From contig OW388299.1 of the NCBI GenBank assembly GCA_936450465.1, positions 43,535,548-43,599,547 on the forward strand: a stretch of DNA of 64,000 nucleotides. The letters run 5' to 3'. The position numbers and the translations under genes were made by a program. The notes below the pieces were generated by a model. The model was not told the DNA's origin, searched no databases, and worked only from the letters and a program-made list of their open reading frames with translations. Source of the DNA: Gibbula magus. Taxonomy: Eukaryota > Mollusca > Gastropoda > Trochida > Trochidae. This document shows positions 1 through 11,033 of the stretch, one piece after another (the first letter of the stretch is position 1; every line of letters starts with the position of its first letter).

Positions 1-192
1 TTAACAAAGCTTGCCATTATACTACTTTTAAAATCAATTCGGCAACTGTATTTCTTAAATGAAAATTGGAGAGGTTTATGCAAATAAAAAACTGTATCAC
101 ATATCTTTTCATGTATCTTAAAGAACATGCGTGTGAAAAAGCAATAGAATCGCATGCTTTTGATTTGCCTTTGATAAAATATTGACAAGATC
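1..192. repeat. Dispersed repeat D, copy 1 (cut by window start)
   Basis: The stretch matches 9937-10093 in the same orientation. Shared blocks include TTAACAAAG, GCCAT, AACTGTATTTCTT, AATTGGAGAGGTT and TTTGCCTTTGATAAAAT. The left edge is probably outside the window. It has no coding capacity and its class is unknown. Confidence 0.7.
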
Positions 193-236
193 TTGTCATA
201 AAAATCATATTTCTCACATCACAGAAACATTTACAG

Positions 237-1274
237 TTGATGTTGAAATAACTAATTGGTCACTTTAAAAATCAACTTCATTTTCCAGATGTTTAATTTA
301 ATACTTTCGACCCACAACGTATTTCAAGTACAAAAATGCCCTTCCATACTACCAAATATGGTCAAATTGTGCCATAAATAAAAATCGCTTTTTCGGCAAG
401 CCTCGGATATTTGTAACTTTTATCAACTCGTGTTGATATATTTGATATCAGAAGACACTTGGGTGAGATTCTATGTATCATCCTAAATCATTCTTATTAC
501 ATTTCAATTAGAATAGTCTCTATATACCGACATGTCGGTTATTTATTGAGATACTCCATGGTCATTTTCAGCACCGGGCGAACAGGTGACCAATCGCGCA
601 GTCATGCTTCAATACGCTCTTCGGGCTAAATTTGAAGCTATACTCAAACCGGGTTATAAAAGTTGTCTTAATAATTAATTATATATCAAGCATATATTGT
701 CTATTGATATTATGCTCAAATGATACCGATATATAAAATAAATAGAGATAATAATATGTCATTCTTCACAAATATGCATTACAGTTGAACTTTAACTTAT
801 CCACTAAAACTTTGATCTGGTACTTTTCAAAATTACTGAAACAATGCCTAGCATACTAAGGTGGGTACTAATTGATGTTGAAAAGTTAGTTAACAGTAAT
901 TTAACCGAAGAGTCAACACTCAATGTCACTTTGTAAAAACATGTTATTTTCGCTCTATTAAGTTATGATGATCATTCCTACATATATTTTCCATATTTGA
1001 TAAACTTTTTTTTATGAAAAGTAAGGAAACCGAGTTGATCTGTAACTACATATATTATACCCTATATGTTTATTGTTCACCTATGCCTATGTGAAATTAT
1101 TCAGTATTCAGTATAATCGGATCTTTCATTGCTGAATGACTTAAGGAAAGAAGATTTTCTGGATAACATTGTGTAAATGCACGGCCTTTTGAAGTATATG
1201 ATCACTCCTACATAATAATTAATCGTTTTTAGAATCTATATGCTTTCCGCAGTGACCCATCTCGATATTGCCTT
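237..1274. other. AT-rich unassigned DNA
   Basis: I see no coding or mobile feature here. One short motif, TTGATATATTTGATATCA at about 434-451, recurs near 30612-30629, which suggests remnants of an old repeat. Confidence 0.5.
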
Positions 1275-1637
1275 TTAAAGGGGCAGTAGAACGTTTTTTG
1301 CAAAAAAAAATTTTCAAATCTCCCATTTATAATGATACTTTATGGTATTTTTATTTACTTTAGAGGGTAAAACATCTTATTACACAAACCAATTCTCCGT
1401 AGTGGTAATAACGATGTTGCGAATAAAGCAAAAAAACTGCATGGCGACCATTTAATTGTGAACACAATTTATTGTTTCGAATAACAAAAACGATTCTCAT
1501 GGCTTTACGGAACCATATTCACTCATTTTTAACTTGATTTTCCGAAGAGAGAAGGGTGTTTTATTATTGGTAGCAATATTTTTCAAATACATTTCATCGA
1601 CTTATTTGAGCGAAAAAACGTGCTACTGCCCCTTTAA
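1275..1637 (+). mobile_element. Family A MITE, copy 1 (TTAA-ended)
   Basis: This is a 363-bp non-autonomous element. It starts TTAAAGGGGCAGTAG and ends CTACTGCCCCTTTAA, so the outer ~25 bp are inverted repeats with TTAA at both outer ends. Internal landmarks shared by all copies are GAGGGTAAAACATC, GTGGTAATAACG, ATTTAATTGTGAACAC and GAGAGAAGGGTGTTTTA. TTAA target duplications are known for piggyBac and Kolobok transposons, but which of them mobilised this family cannot be decided here. There is no transposase. Confidence 0.85.
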
Positions 1638-2087
1638 GTGATGTCAGTGGTTGCCTATGTTTGTATGGGTCTTTATGTCATAGGTCAGAGCTCGAAGTTC
1701 TAAGTGGGGTTAGAACCCAGGGTATGAACGTTGAGAGAAGCGTATACGTTTTACCCTGAGCCAGGATGACGTCGGGTGGAATGATGGAGGGAGTATATAC
1801 TAAGAAACTTCGATAGTCGTGTATCTACGGAATAAAGAAGTTGTTATCAAGAAAATAATGTTTTCTTGTGTATTCAATTTCTACATGCCACTCAAAGACT
1901 TGATAAATGATTTATCAATTTAAATGGCCAATTTATGTGGGTTGTTGGATGTAATAATATGTTTTCACAAAATTACAAAATTAATACCATATAAGTTATC
2001 ATCATCATCATCGTATAAACATTTGTTTTACAATCAATCACCTCCAGAAAAAAAACAAGACTAGATTTGGTTATGAAACGAGGCTCC
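1638..2087. other. Unassigned spacer between two family A MITEs
   Basis: No gene is visible. GGAATAAAGAAGTTG at about 1829 is an inverted partial match to the 44-bp repeat at 46.3 kb (family G motif). Confidence 0.4.
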
Positions 2088-2435
2088 TTAAAGGGGCAGT
2101 AGCACGTTTTTTCGTTCAAATAAGTTGATGAAATGTATTTGAAAAATAATTTCACCAGTAGTAAAACATCCGTCTATCTTCGGAAAATAAAGTTTAAAAT
2201 GAGTGTACATGCTACGGTAAAGCCATGGGAATCGTTTTTTAAATACAAAATAATAAATTGTGTTCACAATAAAATGGCCGCCATGCATTTTTTCTATATA
2301 CGCAACATAGTTTTTACCACTACAGATAATTGGTTTGTGTAATAAGATGTTTTACCCTCTAAAGTTTATTTAAATGACATAAACTATCGATATAAATGGG
2401 AAATTTTGCAAAAAAACGTGCTACTGCCCCTTTAA
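2088..2435 (-). mobile_element. Family A MITE, copy 2
   Basis: Inverted relative to copy 1: the GTTTTTTCGTTCAAATAAG end is on the left and the GCAAAAAAACGTGC end on the right. TTAA is present at both ends and the length is 348 bp. Short open frames on both strands here are by-products of the repeat. Confidence 0.85.
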
Positions 2436-2589
2436 ATACTGTTTTATAAGAATAAACAATTAAAAGCAATTTTTCAGGGACTAAGAGTCAACCAAATTTT
2501 ACATTTTTGTTAAAAAACACTTTTCCTTGTGTCGTAGTAGCTAAAACGGTTTTATTACGCGCCAAGGAAAAGAAAAACAAACTGTGTTA

Positions 2590-2830
2590 ATAGTGTGCAA
2601 TTGTGACGTCACAATTGTCATACCCTCGTCACAACGGTACATGGCTCGCGGAAATAAGTTTCAGCATAGTGTCGTTAATTTCGCTTTTAATTTGGGTAAG
2701 TAATAACCAGACTACTAAACTTCCTTCCATAAAACACAATTTCCAATTCACTCGTGAATGTCTTAGTATCAACTCGCTTTCGCTCGTATGATATCAAGTC
2801 ATTAATAAACGGTATTAACTGGAAAGTCGT
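2590..2830 (+). repeat. Dispersed repeat N, copy 1
   Basis: This segment is diverged but collinear with 10727-10975. Shared pieces are GACGTCACAAT, AGTTTCAGCAT, TTAATTTGGG, ACTTCCTTCCATA and the CTCGCTTTCGCTCG-like block. The class is unknown. Confidence 0.55.
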
Positions 2831-3578
2831 TTTATTTTATATCCTTAATATATCCTTGTGTCAGATTCCCTCAATATGATATTTTGTAACATTGTAAGAG
2901 AACCAAATAATATAAGCCACAGCTCAACAATTGTTACATTAAGGAGAAAGATGTCTTCGAAACTACAAAGTCTTATTCTTTAACTCCATCGATTCACATG
3001 GTTTCTAATTTCGAGCGTGATAACCAATGACCACCCCAGTGACCTCTTCAATTAAATTTATCTTCAAACCGCCTTTACCTTTCCACGTATCAAGAAGAGT
3101 TCGGAAAAAAGCTACACTAATTCTATCATTAAGGTAACCTTTTGCGTATACACCTGAATCTTGTTTACTCTAGCGATAGGAACTTCAACGCTTCTTCGCT
3201 GTATCTTGTTATGTTGTGATGGAAACAAAACACCACAAAAAAGGATCTAATCTAAGGTGCTGGGGTAAATGAAAACTAACCGGAAACGCCTAACTAGCAT
3301 CATCTTGTATCCTAGCAACAGTGCGAATGTGCGTCGGAGCGCAGATTAAAGGAACCAGTCAACTTTGAAGAGTTTCTCCGGATTGCCTCTTGTTGTAGTT
3401 TTGTATCATAAAACTACGGTGATCTTTTCTGGAATTAATAACCACTTGAGAATTTATGAATCGGCAAACTTTATATTTAGTTACATTAATGAATTAAATT
3501 AAAGGATATTTATTTATTATTGAAATTAAGGTTAAATAATATTTTAACATTATAATCCTCTACATAATTTGTTTGCAC
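2831..3578. other. Unassigned AT-rich DNA
   Basis: No coding, RNA or mobile signature was recognised on either strand. Confidence 0.4.
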
Positions 3579-3990
3579 ATTAATAATGAATAATAATGAG
3601 GATACTTATATCGCGCTGAACTCCACAACACAAAGGGCCATGCTCAAAGCGCAACACACATTATTACCCTGGTGTAAGGACCAACATCGTACCTTTTTCA
3701 TTCTCAACTCCCTTGGGAGTATGCAACCTGGGCTACCAATTAAGGCGCTCGAAGGTTATCTGTCACATTGCCTGCACTTCCAAACCAGGTACTCAATTGT
3801 ACTGCTGAGTGAACAGAGGCACATTTCGAATAAAGTCCCTTGCCCAAGGTGACACCACGAGCCTCTCAACTCATGTCTCAGTGTGGGGCAAAACTCTCAG
3901 TTTTTCATTCAGCAATGAGGCGGGTAACCTACCCATTCAGCGAGCCACGCCCGTTGTTGCTGAACTTAATTGATAGCGGTCGACTGAGCT
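3579..3990 (-). mobile_element. SINE-like element, family R
   Basis: Read on the minus strand, it ends in GTTCAGCGCGATATAAG followed by CCTCATTATTATT, a 3' tail shared with the LINE remnant near 34 kb and with SINE family S. The internal landmarks CCTTGGGCAAGGG and GGGTAATAATGTGTG recur in family S. The head is not a recognisable tRNA and its edge is approximate. Two short plus-strand frames (88 and 77 codons) cross it and are not genes. Confidence 0.6.
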
Positions 3991-4158
3991 ATGCACAGGA
4001 CCACGTGCCACCACGTTTCAACGTATGGTTATTTGTGCCCAGTGTGTTTCAAATGTGTATCTTAAGAATGTAAAGTAAATTTCAAACCCTATTGTAAGTG
4101 TAGTTACGCACATTTGTAAATGTTTGTTTTCAGACGTTTCATTGCAGACATTTTCAAG

Positions 4159-4226
4159 GTGTGTGCGCTTTGAGCATGCGACTTAGTGGTGTAAAGTTCA
4201 GCGCAGTATACATATAATTATCCTCA
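4159..4226 (+). repeat. Fragment of SINE family R (inverted relative to the copy at 3.6 kb)
   Basis: GCGCTTTGAGCATG and GTTCAGCGCAGTATA followed by CCTCAT match the 3' part of the R element in the opposite orientation, so the two form an inverted pair with a ~500-bp loop. Confidence 0.6.
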
Positions 4227-4552
4227 TCGGTTCAATTTCAACTTGACATAAATTCCTTCTAATATTGAGCACACAGTTAGAATTCAAGGTATGCCGACAC
4301 TTTGAAAACAATGTCTGGCGGAATTAGTTCTCAAACATACTCACACAGCCTTGAAACAAGGCAAACGTTAACCTGTATGGGCTTATGAACATTATGCATG
4401 TCATATATAAGTGTTTTATGTTAATTTTCTAATAGTGTCATAATATCCAAAGAATTGTCTGTCTGAGACTCATTAATCTATTGCATAAAAGGACAACGTG
4501 CTTCATATATAAACGAATATTCTGCTAACGTTGCATGCTGTGTAAGATAATA

Positions 4553-4968
4553 AGGGCCTGGAGCTTCTTTCACAAAGCAACATTAACTTAAAGGGGCTGT
4601 AGCACGTTTTCTTCAAATTATTTTTTTTTCAAATTAACATTTCTGATAGTAGTTTTTGTCATTTATATTTACTTTAGAGAGTAAAATATCTGATTACACA
4701 AACCAATTATCCGTAGTGGTAATAAGGGCGTATAAAGCAAAAATTGCCTGGCGGCCATTTTAATGTGACTTTACCGAACCATGTACACTCAATTTTTAAC
4801 TTGATTTTCCGAAGAGAGAAGGGTGTTCTACTATTGGTTACATTATTGTTCAAATACATTTCATCGAAAAAGCATGTGACTGCCCCTTTAACTCCCATTC
4901 TGTAAAATTGCACATATGTTACCCAAGTGACTTTACGGTCACTTCAGTGCTTTGTGAAAGGAGGCCCT
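4553..4968. mobile_element. MITE family J copy 1, interrupted by a family A MITE
   Basis: The left end AGGGCCTGGAGCTTC is followed by TTTCACAAAGCA. The right end TGCTTTGTGAAAGGAGGCCC is its inverted counterpart. Between them lies a complete family A element (4588-4891), leaving a short palindromic J element split by the insertion. No clean target duplication for J was found. Confidence 0.7.
4588..4891 (+). mobile_element. Family A MITE, copy 3 (shortened, nested in J)
   Basis: It starts TTAAAGGGGCTGTAGCACG and ends TGTGACTGCCCCTTTAA. At 304 bp it is ~55 bp shorter than the usual copy, mainly because the middle is deleted. It lies between the two arms of MITE J. Confidence 0.8.
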
Positions 4969-6034
4969 GTTTTTCATTACGACGACGGTTATAACATATA
5001 GTTTAGTTTCTGTGGAACGTAGGATCAAATGACTGATTGTGCATGAAAGATAAACGAGAAAATAAGATTGGACAACAATTATGAAGTGAAAGCGATATGA
5101 CGTAATGCATGCATGGGGAAACTTAAAGTATGTCCTACTTTGAGTCGAACATGAAACAATATTGCTCATGTTAAAGGACAAAAAGATATCTTACTATGTA
5201 TACGCCAAAACACGTAATTTTGCTTATTTTGCATTGAATATAAAAAAGCTTATATTCTTAATATGTATGGGGGTAAACCCAAATATTTGGTTTATATGTT
5301 TGCAATAAAACACAAAGTTTGCCTTTCTTTGTATTGAGAAAAACACCTGTGGTTCACTGTGCATGGGACGTAAACAAAAAATAAAGCTTAATTAACAGGG
5401 AGGATAAAAAGGTAGAAAATCACAGTGCATGAAGGTGGAACAACTTAATGTTCTTATTGATACGTGTTCTTGTATTACCAGGACACTGAAATAAACACAA
5501 GAACAACCGAATGGAAACCCCTTTTTCTATTGGTGTGAAACAAATACCTTCAGAAAAACAGTTTAGAAGTCTTCGAAAATCGGAAAAAAAACCTGAAGAG
5601 GAAAACCAATTCGCTCTGCTTCTCAATGACAACTTTGCACTTACTTACAAACATTTTTTACAACCTCACAAGGGAAACAATTTGAGGTGTCAGTTGCTAT
5701 GACCCGTATCACCTGTAACAAATGGGAACTGGGAGTCTGCCAATTTCAATTACAGGAGCTTTCTATTTAAACTTGGAGCCCCACTTTTTATCGGCGCATA
5801 GTATAAACCTCTTTTGCAAGTGTTGCATTAAGGTCAGATTTAAGTGAGTTATTCTGAAACTTTTTTTCTTTTGAAAAGATAATTTTGAAACGGACATCAT
5901 TCATAAAGAATTATCTTTTAAAATTAAATTTAAGCCTTTGTTCTTTTAAATGTATCAGACGGTTCTAGTTAGCTTGATGGTGGCTTCTGTCTATTTATTT
6001 TTAAATAATTATTGTTAATTACCTAGAGAAGACA
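4969..6034. other. Unassigned AT-rich DNA
   Basis: Short open frames of 60-80 codons occur on both strands, but none has a recognisable domain, splice context or codon bias. No repeat family was identified. Confidence 0.4.
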
Positions 6035-6168
6035 AAGATATTTATGGATGATCAACTTCTTTACTTAACAATGGCGACGTTTCGGTACAGAACATCATAC
6101 AGTTATCAAGCATGATATATCGTGTGTCATGATATGATCTACACCGAAACGCCGCCATTGTTAACTTC
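6035..6168. repeat. Family G motif followed by a long-loop inverted repeat
   Basis: GGATGATCAACTTCTTTA at ~6046 matches the 44-bp tandem unit at 46.3 kb. It runs into TTAACAATGGCGACGTTTCG, whose inverted partner, with one mismatch, is CGAAACGCCGCCATTGTTAA about 50 bp further on. The whole could be a small palindromic element. Confidence 0.6.
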
Positions 6169-6236
6169 AGATTGAATAAGCCATGCATTACAGAATATTC
6201 ACGAGACCAAATAATGTGTATAATATGCATATTATA

Positions 6237-6753
6237 AACTGAGGTACAAAAGGAACTTTACACCCTATTGTTTCACTCATACAGTAAAAATAAAAAAATA
6301 AATTGATATGATAGAAGCGGGATATTATGTAATGTTCAATGTTGACTGATTCGGCAAATAATCATACTCGTCTTTTTCAAACATGCAGAGTTAGAGTCAC
6401 TGAAAGGATCAAGGGGTATGAAATCATGTTTACACCAACATGACCCCTACCATGTTTATGATGTTGCAAATGTGTGCAGAATTAGGCACATTTATTGATT
6501 TTCACTTAGCAGATGTCTTATATGTCGATAAACAGTTCTGTTTTATCCAAATTAATTTTGGAAGAATTTATGAATTTAAAATTTCATTTTTTTTCCCCAA
6601 AAAATAAAACCACATATTATTATTTGGCTGATGACTAAAAGCCTGCACTTTTCAGTTTTAGCGTACGACTTCGGAAACATAAGATATTTGTAATTGAAAA
6701 TCAAACATATGATAAAACCAACTGTGGTGTAAAGTTTCTTTTGTACCTCAGTT
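6237..6753 (-). mobile_element. MITE H1, copy a (TA target duplication)
   Basis: Both ends read AACTGAGGTAC in inverted orientation and TA dinucleotides flank the element (6235-6236, 6754-6755). The length is 517 bp. The interior shares blocks with the copies at 27.2 and 35.5 kb, such as ACACCAACATGACCCCTACC and ATATGTCGATAAACAG. TA duplication and CACTG-type ends fit the Tc1/mariner (IS630) superfamily. There is no transposase. Confidence 0.85.
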
Positions 6754-6755
6754 TA

Positions 6756-7119
6756 TGTATCAATCTTGACTATTACGTTTCTTCTTCTCTGTTCAGTATC
6801 TGTCTTGTTAACCAAAATGAATGTTATTATATTTTTATACATTGTACATACCAATGAGAGGGTGTTCTAAGTTGGACAATGTGTACCCAATCCGATTCTT
6901 TGTGAATAAAATATGTTTGAACCAACAGAATATGTCGAAACCTGACCCCCTTCTTGACTTGGACAATCAATGACCAGTGGATTCTTTAAAACAATGCACT
7001 GTTAAGACACTAGAGTGACGTCATCACCAAGAAATGTAAACTCAATCACAAGAATGCAAAACCACATTTAAAGACATATTTTCATGTCATCACATGCAAA
7101 CATTTGATGGTTTCATTGG
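6756..7119. other. Unassigned DNA
   Basis: No supported feature. Confidence 0.3.
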
Positions 7120-7332
7120 GGATACTCGAAGGGACGTGCCACGTTGATGAATTCAAAGTCGTAACGTTTTAACCATAGAATCACATTAGAGTTTAAAAAG
7201 GATAGTAATGATCATTTCATTTAGGATGCTCGAAGGCACGTGCCACTTGGTGAATTCAAACCTTAAGTCATAACGAGTTACCCCAGTGTCATTTTAAAGT
7301 TTTAAAAGGATATTAATGATCAGTTTACTTAC
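7120..7332 (+). repeat. Two-unit tandem duplication, ~104 bp
   Basis: GGATACTCGAAGGGACGTGCC at 7120 and GGATGCTCGAAGGCACGTGCC at 7224 begin two diverged units. Both continue through GAATTCAAA and end near AATGATCA. The right edge overlaps the putative splice donor at 7327-7332. Confidence 0.7.
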
Positions 7333-7422
7333 ATCGGACGTTTCCAGCCGTTTGCCATGACATAACACACATACTTCCAACAAACACTGAGGATCCGCCG
7401 ACATTTCTACAGAACTTCCCAT
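7333..7422 (-). CDS. Possible first coding exon, unknown gene
   Basis: On the minus strand an ATG with A at -3 and G at +4 (a strong eukaryotic start context) opens exactly 30 codons. They end at GTAAGT, a consensus 5' splice site. The in-frame TAA eight codons upstream means the ATG would be the true start. The peptide begins MGSSVEMSADPQ and contains CVLCHGKRLE; I do not recognise it. A second frame over the same DNA is also open for about 50 codons and contains GKFCRNVGGSS, so an internal exon in another phase is an alternative. No downstream exon was found inside the window. The signal is suggestive only. Confidence 0.2.
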
Positions 7423-7540
7423 TGTCGAACTTCTTTGGGATGATTATCCAACGTGAAGAACAATGCAACTTAAGAACAAATGCCCTAATTCTCTGACATA
7501 GCCACAGTCATTTCATGTGCTTTAGTATCCATCCCCCCGC

Positions 7541-7745
7541 ACAGATATGGGAGGTTTGATAGAGTTATGGGGACAAGGGAATATATAACGCTTCTGGAAT
7601 GAAGACTGCAGATGTCGAGATAAAAATATTCGACCTCAGATCCCTATCTCTCTCTTAAGTCATCTTAATTTAAAAGGAACATGCGTCAAGCGGCAGTGTG
7701 TTTTCGTTTAAGGTTCATTCTTAGATACAAGCAGTGGTAGGGCGA
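7541..7745 (+). repeat. Dispersed repeat O, copy 1
   Basis: It is collinear with 12603-12815. Shared blocks include GACTGCAGATGTCG, ATTCGACCTCAGATC, GCAGTGTG and GCATTCTTAGAT-like sequence. By eye the identity is roughly three quarters to four fifths. The class is unknown. Confidence 0.65.
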
Positions 7746-8134
7746 CCTTCTGTTACAGAATATGCCAGCAATGTGTGTTTTATACATTATACCATTTTAC
7801 ATAATTAGATATAAAAATGCATTGCTTATCAAAGCACGATCACTGAATATTAGCAGCCATTTGAAAAATTAGTAAAATTGCCGTGCGGCAATACATGTAC
7901 AACAACATTCTTCACTAAGAGTAGATTAAAATTTAGTCTATGAATTTTTATAATTACTGTACCTTTGGCCTTTTGATTATATTATTAATACTTTCAGTCC
8001 ATATATTTATTCAGTTTATCTAGACTTGCTGAATACAGATCTAGACTGTTTTTAGGCTCTTATTTTTTACGCAGTCATGGGGCAGGACTACACTAAAGGG
8101 TTATGAAGGGACGTTAATTAATTAATTGCCATAT
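7746..8134. other. Unassigned DNA
   Basis: No supported feature. Confidence 0.3.
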
Positions 8135-8452
8135 TATAATAATAATAAATGCATATCTTTATTGCGCTAAATCCATGCTTAGCATGCTCTAAGCGCTACA
8201 CATATTATTACCCTGAGGGAATTGTACTTTCAGGCTGCTACTAAGCGCTCCGCGCGACCGGATAGGTCCGTACTTTCCTGTGTTTAGGTACCCACTTAAA
8301 CAGCTGGGTATACTAAGTACAATGTGGGTGAAGTGCCTTGCCCAAGGGCACGACACAGTGTGAGACCCAGGTCACAAATGTTGGGTGTCTCCACTGGGAT
8401 TCGAACCCGGGTCTCTAGCGTGAGAGGCCAGCACGCTAACCACTACACCACA
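8135..8452 (-). mobile_element. tRNA-derived SINE, family S, copy 1
   Basis: On the minus strand the element opens with a tRNA-like head: GTAGTGGTTAGCGTGC (box A region), then GGTTCGAATCC (box B, complement at 8397-8407). The body carries GCACTTCACCCACATTG. The tail reads AGCGCAATAAAGATATGC and then ATTATTAT. The ends resemble the LINE tail near 34 kb. It is a Pol III-type retroposon, not a functional tRNA gene. Confidence 0.85.
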
Positions 8453-8519
8453 TATTATAAAAGTGCTTAATGGCAGACTCACATATAGATCCGTATTGTT
8501 ACAGTACATATTCAACATT

Positions 8520-8887
8520 TTAAAAGGCAGTAGCACGTTTTTTCGCTGAAATAAGTCGATGAAGTGTATTTGAAAATAAATGTCACCAATAGTACAACAC
8601 CCTTCTCTCTTCAGAAAATCAAGTTAAAAAATGAGTGTACATGGTTCCGTAAAGCCATGGGAATCGCTTTTGTCATTCGAAAATAATAAATTGTGTTCAC
8701 AATAAAATGACCGCCATGCAATTTTTGCTTTATACGCAGCACAGTTATTACCACTACGGATAATTGGTTTATGTAATAAGGTGATTTAGCCTCCAAATTA
8801 AAGTAAATATAAATAACATAAACTATCATTATAAATGGGAAATTTTAAAAAATAAAAATTTCAAAAAACGTGCTACTGACCCTTTAA
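8520..8887 (-). mobile_element. Family A MITE, copy 4
   Basis: The left end TTTAAAAGGCAGTAGCACG lacks some of the G run. The right end is GTGCTACTGACCCTTTAA. It is about full length (368 bp). The right TTAA (8884-8887) is also the left TTAA of the next element. Confidence 0.85.
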
Positions 8888-9236
8888 AGGCACTGTAGTA
8901 TGATTCCATTCTTTACATGTTCAAAGTTGCCATTTATAATAAAAGTTTATGCAATATATACATAAAACGCTAAGCACCCCATTATACCACCTTATTGTCC
9001 GTAGTCGTAGAACATGATGTCACGAATAAAATTAAAACTGCTAGCGATCATTTTAATGTGAACACCTTTAAATAATTCGATGGTGTGAAATGTATCCGCG
9101 TTTAACCAACCCATACCTATTCGTTTGAGGACTCTGATTATAGATTGAAGAGGATTGTTTTGCAATTGGTACCATTTCCTTATCATTTTGTGAGATCTCT
9201 TTATTTCCATTAAAAAATGTGCTACATTCCCTTTAA
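8884..9236 (+). mobile_element. TTAA-ended MITE, family C
   Basis: It starts TTAAAGGCACTGTAG and ends GTGCTACATTCCCTTTAA. It shares CATTTTAATGTGAACACC and the GTCCGTAGTCGTAG block with families A and B, but its middle differs from both. It abuts A copy 4 through a common TTAA. Confidence 0.75.
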
Positions 9237-9373
9237 CGCTCGCATGATTTGCCATCTCAGAAAAAAGCTCGAAAAGAATCTCATTAATTTCTTCTTTGGG
9301 GAGGTTTTGCTTTCTTCAAGAAATGACAGATACAGTGTACTTATAGCATGTCAAGATTTGTATTGGAAGGTTG

Positions 9374-9655
9374 AGGGGGCGGGATAGCGCAGTGGTTAAC
9401 GCGTTCGGCTTTGGATCAAGAGGCCCCGTCAGGGGAACGGCAACTTTGTCTGCAGTAGAGAACTGTTCTACATGCAGTAAGGTTTGCAATGCTACACTGA
9501 ATTTCAGCGTAGTACCACCCATGGTTCGCTAGTTCCAGCCGTTGCTCGCAGGTTTCACCGCAATGCATAGCTACATGGCGTTGCGGGCTTTCTCCTTGTC
9601 GTGATATAAATGAAATACTCATGAAAGTGGCATTGAACCCCAACTCACCTCACCT
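9374..9655 (+). mobile_element. tRNA-derived SINE, family T, copy 1 (box B deleted)
   Basis: The head GGGATAGCGCAGTGGTTAAC carries a good box A. The segment equivalent to box B is missing compared with the copy at 11.09 kb. The body has ACTTTGTCTGCAGTAGAG, CAGGTTTCACCGCAATGC and GTTGCGGGCTTTCTCC. The tail ends CAACTCACCTCACCT. Confidence 0.85.
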
Positions 9656-9936
9656 GATTATGTTGAGGCACAGATAGATAGAAGATACATGTAATTTAAA
9701 TGAACACGCAATGTAAATAACATCCACGATGCTGATATTGATTTGGGATTCGATTTGTTTACATTTGAATAAAGGCAATAATGAAAATGAACATTTCGCG
9801 GAGTAAGAGCAAACAGAACCGTCAGATTAAAATCAACGACATGAAAAATTATAAATTAGGATAACATTTTAGAACAAAGATCGACATTACAAAACTTGAA
9901 TGGACCTCTTGAAACAACGAAACCAGAAATATGAAT

Positions 9937-10093
9937 TTAACAAAGTTTGCCATATCACATCACTTCGGTAACTGTATTTCTTGAATTTAAATTGGAGAGG
10001 TTGAACATTTTTATCACATCTTATCAAGTGCGTGAGAGAAAGCAATGGGATTGTTTGCTTTTTATTTGCCTTTGATAAAATCTTGACAAGAAA
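9937..10093. repeat. Dispersed repeat D, copy 2
   Basis: It matches the first 192 bases of the window, for example AACTGTATTTCTTGAAT, AATTGGAGAGGTTGAAC and TGCCTTTGATAAAATC. Confidence 0.7.
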
Positions 10094-10107
10094 GAAGAAA
10101 ATTATTG

Positions 10108-10156
10108 GAAATACTCCTAAAAGCGGCGTAAAACCCCATCTCACCTCACCTCACCT
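10108..10156 (+). repeat. 3' tail fragment of SINE family T
   Basis: AATACTCCTAAAAGCGGCGT followed by three CTCACC units equals the end of the T-family SINE. The rest of the element is absent. Confidence 0.65.
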
Positions 10157-10726
10157 TGGAAAGTTACAAATATTCAATTGAAGACCTCATACTAGACACA
10201 TCACACTTTTAAAATCATGAAGTACACAAAACCGGTACACAACTACAACAACTATTCTCAAACGAGACACCACTATGATCACTTTCAAAGTCGTGAAATA
10301 CAATATTTATAAAATGAAACGAAAGGGTAAAATACCAAATTTAAAACACATTAAAGAAGAAATGTACATAAGACTATATACTATGTCAACAGCTTAAATG
10401 CCCACTCAAATTTTACAGTTGATAACTTGAAAAAATCTGATCGACATGTCATAACCAATTTTGGCAACATACAGTATGTATATGTAAACTATATATCCAT
10501 TTCAACCTGAATGTACAATTATTGCTTGTAAATCAAAGTGCTTGTTTGTTCCTGAATTGCGTTTGCTTTTAATCGAACTGTTAGCATCTCTGTTCTTGTC
10601 TTGTATGGATATTAAAATATTAAAAAGGAAAATATATCACCACAACCAAAACCTTTAGCTTTTCAATTTACATTATATTAGAAATATGAATTATTGATTA
10701 TTACTCGCCCGTGTAAGATACTGCAG
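10157..10726. other. Unassigned AT-rich DNA
   Basis: No supported feature. Confidence 0.3.
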
Positions 10727-10975
10727 TGTAATATTTCTATGGCAATATTAATACCTGTCATACCATTGCAAGTATGACGTCACAATACTTGTAGTTATGA
10801 CGTCCACACCTCAAGGAAATCTTAGTTTCAGCATATTATCGGCGATTTTGCTTGATTAATTTGGGCAAAGAATAAACAAAATACTACATTTCCTTCCATA
10901 TAATATCAGTTGTATTGCTTTCGCTCGTTTAATACCGATCATTAACTCCTTTAATGAAAATGGTATTACATGGAC
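10727..10975 (+). repeat. Dispersed repeat N, copy 2
   Basis: Collinear with 2590-2830. It includes ATGACGTCACAATAC, TTAGTTTCAGCAT, ATTTCCTTCCATA and GCTTTCGCTCG. Confidence 0.55.
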
Positions 10976-11033
10976 ATGGTTTAGTATCCTATATTTATTA
11001 TAGACACCACATGTTGATAAACAACTTAAATGT

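Noticed and set aside
1640..1850. Possible LTR-like or gene fragment between A copies 1 and 2
   Set aside because: Slightly higher GC but no coding frame, no terminal TG/CA pair and no second copy in the window.
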